From the NCBI GenBank assembly GCA_023375785.1, contig SZWC01002416.1, forward strand, positions 113,019-137,493: a stretch of 24,475 bases of DNA. Direction: 5' to 3'. Under the pieces are notes generated by a model that was given only the letters and a program-made list of their open reading frames with translations, was not told where the DNA came from and did not search any database. The stretch is from Penium margaritaceum (Eukaryota > Streptophyta > Zygnematophyceae > Desmidiales > Peniaceae). Below are positions 9,499-20,335 of the stretch, one piece after another (the stretch's first letter is position 1; each line of letters opens with the position of its first letter). A program made the translations under genes and the position numbers.

Positions 9499-10329
9499 GT
9501 CTGAACGTCGGCTGTCTGAACGTCTCAACTTCTGGACGTCGGCTTGCGACTTCGCCGAGCTCCTTCGACCAAGGGAATGCGAGTATCCGAAAGTTTAGCC
9601 GGTGTAATGTCCAGAGCCGAGGCGCGGTCCCGGCGCTCTCGAGGACACTTACCTCGGAGAGAGTCGTGCCGCGTGTGAGCATGCGCAATGCACAAGCTTC
9701 AGTAGTTTCTACCGCGCCCAGATCCTGCTGTGCCACCCTGCTCTGACTAGTTTTCATGAGCCTGAATGAAGAGAGGGAGTGACCCAGACCTCTCCAGGCA
9801 GTTTTGACTTAGGACCTGGGCCTCCCTATACTTTTCTTTGGTTTGTGATTCCCTTCGTGGAACACATGTGGGATCGCATGTCGGGCCATACCTTCGCACC
9901 TAATTGTGGGAGGTGGCTATTCTTCGCTACGTCCATGCCCCGTTACCTCGGCATTGTACAAATCTTTTTCTTCGAGATGACACAATACCTTGCCAACTTT
10001 TACGCGAAGCGTAACATAGGTGGTTCACAGGGATGAGGTGTGGGACAAAGGAAGATTCGGGCGATTGGGACAAATGGATAATTTGTATTAAGCCGTAAGT
10101 GTATTTTGATGAAAAGTGTCGAGTGCGTCGAGCACACATATACAATGCTGAGAACGAGAGTACGGCATGAGTCAGGTCATTGGTTTTCGAGCCGAGCAAT
10201 GCGTGCGAGGTCGCTCCGTGAGTGGTGGATCCGAGAAGCTACGCCGAGAAGTCAAGGGGCTTCGAGAATATCAAGACACTTCTTTGTAAAAATCGAGCGT
10301 CGTCAAGAAGTTGACCGAATGGTATCCAA
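9499..10329. other. Upstream region of the transporter and gypsy 3' flank
   Basis: The first few hundred bases should contain the 5' UTR and promoter of the minus-strand transporter gene. GTCTGAACGTC occurs twice (9499-9525) directly before the start codon. No TATA box could be assigned with confidence. From about 9780 to 10329 lies AT-richer DNA that may include the end or the LTR of the gypsy remnant, but no LTR partner is present in the window to prove it. Confidence 0.35.
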
Positions 10330-10430
10330 CCATCGATATGGTTTGTGAGGCTTATAGAGTGGTATCGAGGCATCAATGTCTGAGGATGTATTTGATGACG
10401 CACTCAGTATCCCCATCCACTTGTGTAGTG
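10330..10430 (-). pseudogene. Chromodomain-like tail of the gypsy element
   Basis: After the integrase C-terminal domain a short reading, VDGDTECVIKYILRH (10422-10378), resembles the start of chromodomains at the end of chromovirus integrases. Those bind histone marks and guide insertion to heterochromatin. The rest, where the aromatic cage and WEP motif should lie, is too frameshifted to recognise. Tentative. Confidence 0.4.
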
Positions 10431-10479
10431 GGTCGGGGTGCGACGTCTCAGCCTAAGAGTTCGTGTTGGGGTTTTGATA

Positions 10480-11499
10480 GTGATTCAGCTTGCTGATGTG
10501 GAAAACAAGACGAATCGCCATGCTGTCAGGTAGGTGAAGACGAGCAATGTGGTTTACATTTCCTCGATCTCAAATGGTCCCAACCATTGAGGTTTGAGCT
10601 TTGCGAAGTCCTGTCTAGGGTTTAGAGTTTGATGTTTGCAGAGCTAAAGAGGACGTCATCACCCGCGTTAAACACGTCATTGCTGCGATGTCGGTCGGCT
10701 GCCCACTTCATAGCTGCATGCGGTTTCGTGAGGGTCTACTGTGTTCCCTCCTAGATGCTTGTGAAGTCTCAGCACTGAATGTCGACCTCGAGAATATTGC
10801 TCTGACTCTGCAATCCATCTCGTGTGGCGGGAAGTTTGTCATACACCACCTCGAAAGGTATTTTACCCATTATGATGGAAGTGGTGCAGTTGTGTGCGAG
10901 TTTACCGGTCAGCAATTTTACTGCCCAATCAGTGACGTGTGCCGTTCAGAGAAGCTATTTGAGCGTCTGATTGGGTCGCTCGGTTTGTCCATCGGTCTCA
11001 GGATGGAACGCTGTTGATAGCTGAATCTGATTGCCGCAGCGTGTGGTCAGTTTGCGAAGAATGAAGTGCAACATTCAAGAAAATCTGTCCACCATGACGA
11101 GGATGGTGTCATGCCCCTTGTGAGTGGCATTCAGTCCTGTCATGAAATCCATGTTGAAGTCGGCCCACGGTTTTCTCAGAATGAGTAGGGGTTGAAGTAA
11201 ACCAAGTGGCCGCGTGCCACGAGACTTTTGTCTCTAACAGGTGTCGCACGATTTTTGTGAAGGCAACCACGTCGGTCTGCATCTTGTCCCACTAGTAGTA
11301 CTTTGCCGGCTTTTTAAACGTCTTGTCCTTGTCGAAATCTTCACCTGGACATGTGTCGTGGCATTCCTCGAATAGCATCCGCCGCAATTCCTCGTTTGGA
11401 AGAACGAAGACCTGGCGAGTGAATCGCCATTGTTAGTAGGGGTCGTCGAACGAAAACTGAGTTTCGTCGTACTTGTTGAACTCCTCGTAACCCTTCGCA
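10480..11499 (-). pseudogene. Gypsy integrase, internally deleted
   Basis: The zinc-binding domain is represented by FEECHDTCPG and DKDKTFKKPAKYY. The core begins at NMDFMTGLNATHKGHD (first catalytic Asp near 11149), reaches ILVMVDRF near 11080, and then jumps to RCGNQIQLSTAFHPETDGQTERP near 10975-11030. The stretch that should carry the second catalytic Asp (usually SDRD) is missing. The C-terminal domain is seen as GDDVLFSSANIKL, KPQWLGPFEI and MAIRLVFHISKL, the last ending near 10485. Stops TAG and TGA occur near 10965-10975. Integration activity is lost. Confidence 0.85.
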
Positions 11500-12249
11500 A
11501 ACAATCTCATGAGGTGTGGGTCTCATTAGACGAGTAACATGCTGATTTCAACAGTTAAATCTGGTCGCCAACTTCGAGCATCCACCGGATATTTTTTCTA
11601 GGCCAGGACTCGATGTCATAGTTGAAGTTGGACTCGAAGAACTCCTTCCATCGAGTTTGTCAATGGCTTAGATTTGGCTGGGCCTTTGGATATCCAGGGC
11701 GTGATGGTCGGTGTGAACGATGCATCAACGGCATTCCAAGTAGCACCACCATGTTTTGAACGCGTGCATGTCTGAGAGCTTCTCCCTCTCGTGTACCGCG
11801 TAGTTTAGTTTCGGTCCTTGTAAGTTTCCTGACATGTACACGACAGGTTGTTCTCCACCACCGCAGTCTTGGAGGAAAACGGTTTCAATGGCTTGATCAG
11901 ACGTGTCGGTGGCCATGATGTAGTCCGCCGTCTGATATGCCAATCGTAAGGCTGATGCCGAGGTCAGAGTGTTTCTCAAATACTTCAATGCTTCTTGTTT
12001 GCTGTCCTCCCAATTCCACTCGGTGGTTTTCTGGGTGAGATTGAAGAGAGGCGCTGACACCCGAGCATAGTCCTTTATGAATCGGCGGTAGAAGTCATAG
12101 AAACTCAAAAACACCTGGACGTCCCGAACATTTATAGGCATAAGCCAATCAGCGACCAACTCAACTTCTTCAAAGTCCATGGTGATCCGCCCGCCGTCGA
12201 TGATGTGGTCCAAAAACTCGATGGAACGGTGACCGAAGTCACAGTTCAA
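11500..12249 (-). pseudogene. Gypsy RT thumb and RNase H
   Basis: FGHRSIEFLDHII and FLSFYDFYRRFIKDYARVSA mark the RT thumb and connection. RNase H follows with YIMATDTSDQAIETVFLQ, where the first catalytic Asp lies, and the NYAVHEREKLSDMHAFKTWW motif typical of Ty3/gypsy. A TGA at 11725 precedes CIVHTDHHALDI. The tether QTRWKEFFESNFNYDIE leads toward the integrase, with a further TGA just before it. Sequence is decayed but readable in order. Confidence 0.85.
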
Positions 12250-13055
12250 GAACTTTCCAAAGACTTTCTTTCTTTGTAAATCTCAAGAACGTTTTGGAGA
12301 TGTCCATTGTGCTCCTCGGAGGTGCTGTTGTACACGAGGATGTCGTCAAGATACACGGCGCCAAAATCATCAAGGTGCAGGCAAAAAACATTGTGCATCG
12401 CATCAATAAATGTTGCAAGGATGTTTGTGAGTCCAAACGGCATGACCATGAACTCAAAGTGCCCGTATTTGGTATAGAATACTCTCTTCTTTTCGTCCTT
12501 ATCAGAAACAGGGATCTGATGATAGTCGCTATATAGGTCGATTTTGCGAAAAATTCGAGCCCCACAGAGTTGGTCCAAAAGTTCATCTGCTCCCACGAAG
12601 GGGTAGCAAGTTTTTATCGTGATTTCATTCAATTCTTGATAGTCCACACACATACTCATCCCTCATATTCTCTTTTCCACAAAAAACTGGTGTTTTATAG
12701 GATGACGTGGAGGGTCGGATGAACCCCTGCCCGAGCATCTCACCCGACTTCTTCTTGAGTTCAGTTAGCTTGTGGTCACTCATCTGATAGGTCCCCTTCA
12801 CCGCTGGTCTGCTGTTTGGCTTCAGGTCTATCTCATGTTCAATGTTGCTTTGCGGTTGTACCTCTTGAGGCAGTTCATCAGGGAAAAACCCTTCGAAATC
12901 CTCAAAGAGCTCTGTAAGCTCTTTCTATACTGTTGTGAATTTCTCAGGTGTCAAGGCCGTTGATGTCACTTCGGCAGCTACGATTTATTTCGCTTCCCCT
13001 GCTTCCACGTGGACAAGCCATACTTGGGCTTCGCGCGTCAGGTAACATTTGGCCA
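12250..13055 (-). pseudogene. Gypsy reverse transcriptase
   Basis: The segment leading into RT reads NIEHEIDLKPNSRPAVKGTYQ with YKTPVF further on. The palm follows: CVDYQELNEITIKTCYP, IDLYSDYHQIPV, MPFGLTNILATFIDAM, and the intact catalytic motif YLDDILVYN. In-frame TAA near 12987 and TAG near 12926 interrupt the upstream part. A frameshift near 12255 separates the end of RT (VLEIYKERKSL) from the following CDFGHRSIEFLDHII segment. It would copy element RNA into cDNA in cytoplasmic particles if intact. Confidence 0.88.
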
Positions 13056-14270
13056 CGTCCAAAGATATTGGTTGGCATTTTCTAGCTTCTATAACTTCCT
13101 CTACTGGCTCCGTCTGTCTTAATCCATTCGGTCGTGCTGTCTTGCATGGCGGAAAGTGTGATAAGCTCTATCGTGAGCCCTTGCATGCCTCCTCCACCCT
13201 TGCATCTGGCATCACTCTCGTCCATGCTGCCCCTTCCCCTTTGCCAGATCTTTTTCATCTTCTACATCGTCGCTTTGGTCATGTTCACACTGACGGCATT
13301 CACAGAATGCTCTGCTTCCAGCCTTCTATTAGTCTCTCGCACTCTACCTTCCTGTCCCCTTGCCGTGCTGCCTGTCTTGACTGCACGCAAGGGAAAATGC
13401 ATCGCTCACCTTTCTCTCCCTTCATGTCTCAGCCGGCTCATCTTCTTGATCTTGTCCATGCGGACGTCATGGACCCTTTGCCCCATGACCTCTTGGGTGA
13501 CCTTTGTCGCTATGTATTGTGCCTAACGGATGACTTCTCTTGCTTCCATTGGGTTTTTGTTCTTTTTCAAACAAGCAACGTCTGTTCAATCATTGAATCC
13601 TGGATTGTTTAGGCCAAGTGCGCTTTTCAACGGTCCTTGAGTATCTTTCGTAGTGACCATGGTGGCAAGTTCCTTGGTCCATCCGCCCGTCTTCTGGAGT
13701 TTTGTGGGGTGTATCTAGAGACTTCTGCTTGCTACACACCCGAGTAGAACGATGTCTCTAAGCGTTTGAATTGCACGCTCACTGACGGTGTTCAGACACT
13801 CCTCTCTGAATCCGATCTGCCGCCACTCTTTGCCTTTGAGGCCATGAGCTTCATGACCTGAGTGTGGAACCGCGTCCCGCATGGTCCCCTCTCCTACACA
13901 ATCATACCTTATGAGTGCTGGCTTGGTCATCGGGCTGACCTTTGTCTAGCCCAGGTCTTGGGTAGCATTGCTTCCGTCTGGCTTCCGGAGGACTTGCGTG
14001 ACGGGAAACTTTTCCCTCGCAGCCATTTGTGTCCCTTTCTCACTGTGTCCTTGTAGTCTAAGACCTGGCCCATCTGGGATCCTGTCTGCGAGTGTGTCAT
14101 CAAGTCTTGTGATGCTCTGTTATTTGAGTCTGTCTTTCTTCTTGTCCTCAGTCGTCTTTCCCCTTACCTGCTCCCTTCTGCCCCTCACTCGGCTGAGGGA
14201 GGATGTCGGTCATGCCGCTCCGGCAGTCCGTGCCGCTACTGTGACTGCAAAAGGCTCTCTAATGCCTAAA
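13056..14270 (+). pseudogene. Copia remnant 2 protease tail and integrase
   Basis: Starts with CLNPFGRAVLHGGKCDKLYR, the segment between protease and integrase. The zinc finger follows as FHLLHRRFGHVHTDGI and CLDCTQGKMHR. The integrase core has LVHADVMDPLPH (first catalytic Asp) and FRSDHGGKFLG (second). The Glu-bearing segment around 13745-13770 reads YTPE, TAG, NDVSKR, so the usual SER has become SKR and the catalytic Glu is apparently lost. VWNRVPHGPLSYTIIPYECWLGH and LAQVLGSIASVW follow. Stops: TAG at 13610, 13745 and 14054, TGA at 13859. Confidence 0.85.
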
Positions 14271-14299
14271 ACAGTAACCTCAATGCTGGAACCAAGAGA

Positions 14300-15330
14300 T
14301 CACGTCCACACTCGAGGAAGTAGGTTACCAACTTGGCATGGTCGACCCGTCACTCTTTGTCACCCCACCATTTGTTCAGTTTGTGGTTGTCCTTGTCTAT
14401 GTGGATGAATTTCTAATAGCGTCGCCAACAAAAGTTAATGTCAAGTCAATGAAGACGCTCTTGCAGTCCACGTATTAGATGAAAGACCTAGGACCCGCTC
14501 GCGTCTTCTTGGGCATGGAGCTTGAGCGAGATTGCTCTCGCCGCACTCTCCACGTCCACCAGGCTACGTATGTCTATACTCTGGGGGATCGGTTTGCCTC
14601 CTTGCTTGAGTCCACACCCACAGCGTTCACGCCGATGATCCCAGCTAGGTAGAGGTTGCATACCCCATGTGTCTAAGCTGGGGGAAGCGGTCGATGTGAC
14701 AAACTACCTTCGTGTCATTAGGTCACTCATATACCTAGCGACAACAACTAAGGCAGATGTTGCCTTCTCTATGAGCTTTCTGGCACAGTTCTCCTAGTGT
14801 CCTAGGGCACAATACATCGAGGCTGCCTTCTATGTTGTCAAGTATGCCCTCTCCACTACCCGGACTGGTCTATGTTTTCAGGCACAACCGTCAGTGGTAT
14901 TTGATGGATACACTAACAGTGACTAGGCCCATGACACTGACGCTCGCAGCCGTACACGCTACAACTTTCCTTTCGGTGGGACCACCATGTCGTGGAAGAG
15001 TGGCAAGCAGGGTTGTGTGGAACATAATTCTAGTGAGGTGAAGTACATTAGCTTTTATTGCAGGTGCCAGTGAAAGTGTTTGGTTGTGTCGTCTGTTGAA
15101 ACAACTTCTCGTCTCAATCCGTTGCATCACGATGCGTTGTGACAATTAGAGTACCAAGGCCGCTGTTGAACATGATGGTGTGCATCACACACGCACAAAG
15201 CACATCAATGTGGAGCATCACCTTGTACGTGAGAGAGTGGCTGCAAGTGATGTTCAGATCGTATGGGTCGGCACTCAACAATATCGAGCTGACTTTCTCA
15301 TGAAGGCACTAAGCAGCAGTGCATTCTGTT
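14300..15330 (+). pseudogene. Copia remnant 2 RT end and RNase H
   Basis: The reading restarts inside RT at VGYQLGMVDPSLFVTPP and reaches YVDEFLIAS at 14398-14424, where YVDD is expected, so the second catalytic Asp is Glu. MKDLGPARVFLGMELERD follows. RNase H is recognisable from YLRVIRSLIYLATTTKADVAF, SVVFDGYTNSD, SWKSGKQGCVEHNSSEVKYI and TKHINVEHHLVRE to ADFLMKAL near 15310. TAG stops lie at 14476, 14795 and 14924, and a frameshift follows near 15060. The RT fingers and first catalytic Asp are deleted. Confidence 0.85.
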
Positions 15331-15340
15331 GGTTTGTTGT

Positions 15341-15907
15341 GTGCGCAGGTGGCTCCTGGGTGAGCACTCACTACATGTGTGTGTATAGTCGTTTGTCAGA
15401 CCTTGTGCCACTCGTGTGCTTGTGAGTCTGTGCTTGTGTGAATCGGCTGTGGTTTATGTACCACAGACACGTTGTAACCTTTGGCCTCGTTGCATACTTA
15501 CCACACTGATACAGGTGATTGACGTTGGAGGAGCACTGTCGCTCTCTCCACCGTCTGCCGAACTATGCCATGTGTGAGGGGATTCAGAGCCACTTAGTTG
15601 CGTTCAATTATTCAATAGGCCTGCTGCAGGTTGGACTCACTCTTGTGAACACTAGGTTTCCCGATGATATTGTCTAGGGGTTTGGCGCCGGGTTGCTCCT
15701 CCCATACCGCATGCTACACATGGTTGGCTGATTTACTGGGATATTCCAAAGACCAAGGCGGATGGTTTGGCTCCATGCGTGCGATGATAGTGAGTGAGGG
15801 TGAGCTCGCTCCTCGCCCGCTGGCCATCCCGTTTCTAGTAATAAGCACCTCTGTGACTTGTGACTAGCTCTCTTTGACTCTCGTCTGCGCACTTGTGTGG
15901 AAATTTG
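15341..15907. other. 3' flank of copia remnant 2, possible partial LTR
   Basis: No gene. TTGGAGGAGCAC followed by TGTCGC near 15525-15542 resembles a polypurine tract and LTR start, and the distance from the end of RNase H fits a copia 3' end. A 7-bp stem (CTGTGGT/ACCACAG) with a 6-nt loop lies at 15447-15466. The stretch ends where copia element 3 is inserted, at 15907/15908, so any LTR here would be split and would continue after 24173. No second LTR copy is available for comparison. Confidence 0.35.
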
Positions 15908-16549
15908 TGAGAAGATGTGTGGAAGCTTCCTAGCAACACAGCCACTGACAAGGCGTCAGTGCCTGGTCAGAAGAAACAACAGTCACAAGTCGTTCACACA
16001 CCGGCAAGGGTCTGGCTAGGAGACACAAGGCAAAGTGTCAGAATGCTTCAATAGCATTTGCAGAGAGAAATGACAAATGGCAGGTCCATGGCATAAGTAC
16101 GTGCTGCGGCGCACAGTGGGGGTCGTACGCGGCAGTGCAAAATCTGTCCTAAAACTGGCCCAAAACCCCTGTCTTGGCCGTAACTTTGCGCAGACATATC
16201 AAAACAATACGCCGTCTGAACCTACTCGTGCAAAATCAAAAGCCGGACGCTACGACTGGTTACATGCATGCATCTGGCATCAAGCGGTGGCCACACAATA
16301 CAAAAACATGCAAATTGGGCCCACAGCCAGTCCACCGATAAACTCCTGTGTGCGGCAGAAAAGCTGCAAGATGTCCCAGGTACCGTCAAGAGCTCTGGAA
16401 CGGTCGTCCGTCAGCTCCAACATGGTAGTCCGCGAGCAGATGACCCACCGGGGCCTCCAGGGTCCGCATCATGGAACTGCACGAGTATGGACATGGCCGA
16501 CTGGTCACATAAACTGTACAGGTCGACAGGAACGTCACAAATCACAACA
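15908..16549 (-). repeat. 3' LTR of copia element 3 (642 bp)
   Basis: Aligns end to end with 23533-24173. By eye roughly one position in eight differs, plus small indels. On the element strand it starts TGTTGTGATTTGTGACG just after the polypurine tract and ends CACATCTTCTCA. A 77-bp block at 16003-16079 is identical to 23629-23705. Open frames across it (16077-16597) are chance. LTRs carry promoter and polyadenylation signals, but none could be pinpointed. Confidence 0.93.
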
Positions 16550-16557
16550 CTCCCCAA
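16550..16557 (-). other. Polypurine tract of copia element 3
   Basis: TTGGGGAG on the minus strand directly precedes TGTTGTG of the 3' LTR. This is the usual copia arrangement, where the tract primes plus-strand DNA synthesis. It lies about 125 bp after the TGA that ends pol. Confidence 0.85.
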
Positions 16558-16683
16558 TGACCCGATGGTACGCATGTCCATAAACGTGCAGCACTGAGAC
16601 GAATACAAAAACAAGTGCAACAAAAAATGTGACATGGACACAGGCACACCCCACACTCAACCACTCTCATGTAACGGGCGAAT

Positions 16684-19600
16684 TCAAACAGAATGAATGA
16701 CCACCAGGAACTTTCCGCGTGCTATTTCCTTCGTCAAGAAGTTAGCAGGCTGCATGTCAGTGCCATCCCAAATGACGGAGATCACGTGTCGCTCCACCAG
16801 ATCATGCACGAAGTGGTGCTCAACCGCAATGTGCTTCGTGCGAGCATGAAAGACACTAGAGTTCTCCGCAATAGCAAGAGCACTCTAGTTGTCGCAGCGA
16901 AGCGCAACGGCGGCAACTAAGTGGCCAACCCCATGGAACAGGCGCTGTAGGTATACCGCCTCAGTAGCCTCTGCACCCAGAGTAATGTACTCTGCCTCCA
17001 ATGAGCTACGTGCAATGCAGCCTTGCTTCCCGCTGCGCCAGGACACCACGGTCCAACCGAGCAGGAACAAGTAACCGGTGCGACTGCGTCCATTTGGGCT
17101 CCAGGCCCAGTCGCTGTCGGTGTAGCCATCAAGGACCACCGAACACCGCCGGCGAAAGAAGACTCTGAGGTACGGTGTGGAGACCACATACTGCACCACT
17201 TGCACAGCTGCGTGAAGGGCTCTAGTGCATGGAGCTTGCAAAAACTGGGCAAGGAGGTTGACGGCAAATGCGATGTGAGGACGTGTAGTAGTGGCCAGGT
17301 ACATCAGAGATCCGATGAGACGGAGGTACAGGGTCACATCCACTCTCTCTCCCAGTTGTGTGGGATCGTCAACCTTCAGGGCATCCTGCCGGTCAGGCGT
17401 AAGAGGTGTGGAAGCCGTGAGCACTGCGCTGAGAAGGTCGCCAAAGAGCTTCCCCACAACATGTGTGTATCGGGCTTGATGCAGTAGTTGAGTGCGACGT
17501 CTGCTATCTCGTACGATCTCCATGCCAAGAAACATCGCTAAAGGACCAAGGTCCTTCATCTTATAGGCAGTCAAGAGGACAGCCTTGGCCTCCTTCACGG
17601 CCTCAAATGAAGGAGACGTGATCAGAAGGTCGTTGACATAGACCAGGATGGCGGTGAATCGCTCAGGCGTCTGTCGGATGAAGAGGGAGGGATCTGCCTC
17701 GCTCTATACATATCCCACACGAGTCAGGGTGCCAGTGATCTCCTGGTTCCAATACCAAGGAGATTGCTTGAGGCCGTACAAGGAATTGCGCAAGCGCCAG
17801 ACCTTGTCACCGTCCTCAATGTCAAGTGGCTGAGCCACGTAAATCTCCTCATCCAGAGAGCCATGGAGGAACGCATTGTTCACATCCATCTGGTGCAGTT
17901 CCCAATCATGCACAGCCACTATACCGAACAGAGCTCGAGCTCAGGTCATGCGGCCGACAGGAGCAAAGGTGTCTGTGTAGTCAATGCTCTCAATCTTACA
18001 GTACCCCTTGACGACCAAGCGGGCCTTGTGGCATTCGAGTGAGCCATCTAGCTTCACCTTCTTCTGAAAGACCCACTTGACCTAAGTAGCCTTCCTCCCA
18101 GGTGGAAGGTTGACCAGCTCGTTAACCCCGTGCTCTCGGATGGCGCGGAGCTCATCCTTGCAAGCAGCACACCACGCGTCAACATCATCTGACGAGAGAG
18201 CTTCCCTCAGTGTGCCGGGGTCAGGCGCCATAGAGGGAGAGCTCTCCGTGGCAAGAGCACACGCCTCACTCAAGGTCTCACGACCACAAGATCGGCTACT
18301 TCATCACTAGCGAAATGAAACTCGTGAGTGACGAGGTCATGCCCTACGGGACACGCAAGATGTACCTGTGCGTGCTCAGTGTGGACACTCAGGCCTAGGG
18401 CCTTTGTGCCGGGATCACCACCCACGATGTTGCTAGTAGAGCACTTGGGCGCATGACCAGACACTCGCTGAGCTCCGGAGTCCAATGGTCGAAGGCAATC
18501 GCCAGGCTCACGGGAGTAACCTGGGCTCGAGGGGCGTATCTCCGGCTCAGGAACGGGCACAATCGCAGTTGGGGAGGACTGAGGCAAGGGAGCTGGTGAT
18601 GCTGTGCAAGGAGATGCGGGTGTGGGAGACACAGGGCTCGGTGAGACAGTAGGAGCAGGTGAGGCACGTCCACGCACGTAGGCAGGGGTGCTGGCGCACC
18701 CAGGTACGGTCGCAGTTGTACGCAAAGGTACAGGATAATGGGTACCTGTGGGGCGTGAAGGGGCAAGAGTAGAAGTCGGCGGTGCTAGAGAGATCTCTGG
18801 ACCGACAGCGATGATCGCTGGGTCATCAAGCGCCGAAGAGGTAGAGGGAGCTCGAATGGACCCATCAGCCTGGCGATCGGTACTCGCAAGCGTAGACTCC
18901 CCCATCCGTCAAGAAACATCACACGTGGGAACATGTGTGACAAACAGCGACGTGATCAAAGTCAAATCACGGTAGGTGAGGGACTCAAAGAAGAGCGCGT
19001 TGCAGGACTCACCAATGTGACAACGAGTAGGGTCCCAAAAACACCATGCCTTCGACCGCGGGGAAATACCGACGAAGGCGCACAAGCAACCCCACGGTGA
19101 GACCTTGGACCCCTGTTGGTCCTCAGTGTACCACACAGAAGCCAAGGATCCCCAAACGCGAGCGAGGCACAAGTCAGCACGGTGGCCAAACCAGTGCTCA
19201 TCCGGTGTGACGTGGTCTAGAAGAGGACCGTTCGGGAGACGGTTCTAGACCCCAATCATGTAGGCTAAGCCTTCAAAAATGAAGGACTCCGGAAGACCGC
19301 ACTCAGACCACATAGCGCGAACCGCATCCTCCATGGTGCGCTTCCAGCACTCAGAAACACTGTTCTCCTGAGGAGTAGCAGGAGCGGAGACCTGGTGAAA
19401 GTTCTCGTGCTCGACGAAGAAGTTGTTCATCTCACCAAGGAACTAGCCGCCGTGATCCAAGCGAAAGGTGTGCAACGTGTGGCGAGACTGACGCTCAGCC
19501 ATCACTAGCCAGAGACGAACCACAAGAGCGGCGTCACTCTTCTGGCACAGGCTGTAGACCCACCGCATTCGGGTGAAGTTATCAGTCAGGGTCAGGACAT

Positions 19601-20335
19601 AGCGATCCCGAACGGACAGAGACTCGAAAGGTAGGGGACCAAGAAGGTCTGAATGAACTAACTTAAGAGGGCGAAGTGCGCATGAACGGGAGTTAGGGTA
19701 GGTGCAACGATGCATCTTACCCTGAGCACAAAAGAGGTAGTCGGTCTTGGGCAGCTTCTTGAAAGAAGTCGCGTCAAGACCGAGGGCGGGCTGTGTTCGA
19801 ATGAGCTTCGACACAGTGTCGGAGCCTACATGACACAAGCAGAGATGAAGCAGTCGCTGGTGCTCAGGAGACAGAACACCAGTGACAAAAACACGAGCGG
19901 AAGGGGAGGGGGAGCAAGGAGCACAAGTCCGAGAGACACGATATAGGTCATCCACAATAGAGGCATGAAGGAAAACGCTACGAGTGCCAAGAGCAGTCAC
20001 AGTCGCGGACTCTGCAGTGTGCTCCACGGAGAGTCCCATCAGTGTGCAAGGACGTACAGAAAGCAAGCTACGCTCAAGGTGAGGCACAAATAGCACCTCA
20101 GAAAGATACAGGGGGCCAGACAGACCATCAAAACGGATGACCCCAACACCCTAGACTAGGAAGGACTGAACAAAGCCTGTGCGGACAGAACGAACGGATG
20201 CAACAGGTCCGAGAACAATGAAATCTCTACGACAACAGGTCATGTGATGAGTGGCACCTGAGTCGATGATCCTAGTGCCACCGGGATCACGACTAGAGGA
20301 CGTCACTGTACAACGAGCAACAGAACACTCCATCT
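16684..20335 (-). pseudogene. Copia element 3 pol: protease, integrase, RT, RNase H
   Basis: Protease keeps IIDSGATHHM. The zinc finger is HQRLLHLCLCHVG, with the later CxxC read as YLFC (one Cys lost to Tyr). Integrase has VHSDLLGPLP, RLDHGG and NSVSECW, so the DDE residues remain. A Pro/Ser/Thr-rich linker fills about 18900-18300. RT has ELHQMDVNNAFLHG, LYGLKQSPWYW and YVNDLLITS, where YVDD has become YVND (codon at 17632-17634). RNase H has SVVLDGYTDSDWAW, GKQGCIARSSLEAEYI, TKHIAVEHHFV and NFLTKEIA. Stops are TAG at 20151, 19443, 19245, 18082, 17704 and 16885, and TGA at 18909 and 17941. One frameshift lies near 18270. The natural stop is TGA at 16684-16686. It shares one frame with gag. 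Confidence 0.92.

Larger units (their letters stand above)
10330..13055 (-). mobile_element. Ty3/gypsy remnant, chromovirus-like, LTRs not found
   Basis: Minus-strand domain order is RT, RNase H, zinc-binding domain, integrase, integrase C terminus and a chromodomain-like tail, which is Ty3/gypsy order (integrase last) as opposed to copia order. The reading is broken by several stops of all three kinds and by frameshifts. Gag and protease are missing. At about 13055 the element ends abruptly against copia remnant 2, which runs the other way. No LTR pair, primer site or polypurine tract was identified. Confidence 0.9.
13056..15340 (+). mobile_element. Ty1/copia remnant 2
   Basis: Plus-strand copia order from the C-terminal end of protease through integrase, linker, the last part of RT and RNase H. 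The element starts abruptly at about 13056 against the gypsy remnant and lacks gag and most of protease. It has an internal deletion removing the front of RT, and about seven in-frame stops plus frameshifts. A purine-rich stretch followed by TG near 15528-15540 could be its polypurine tract and 3' LTR start. It is a different subfamily from elements 1 and 3. Confidence 0.88.

Noticed and set aside
9779..10036. 85-codon plus-strand frame between transporter and gypsy remnant
   Set aside because: No motif, and composition gives no sign of coding selection; treated as chance.
15447..15466. Stem-loop as a transcription terminator
   Set aside because: A 7-bp stem without a U tract in a eukaryotic retroelement flank; no reason to assign a terminator role.
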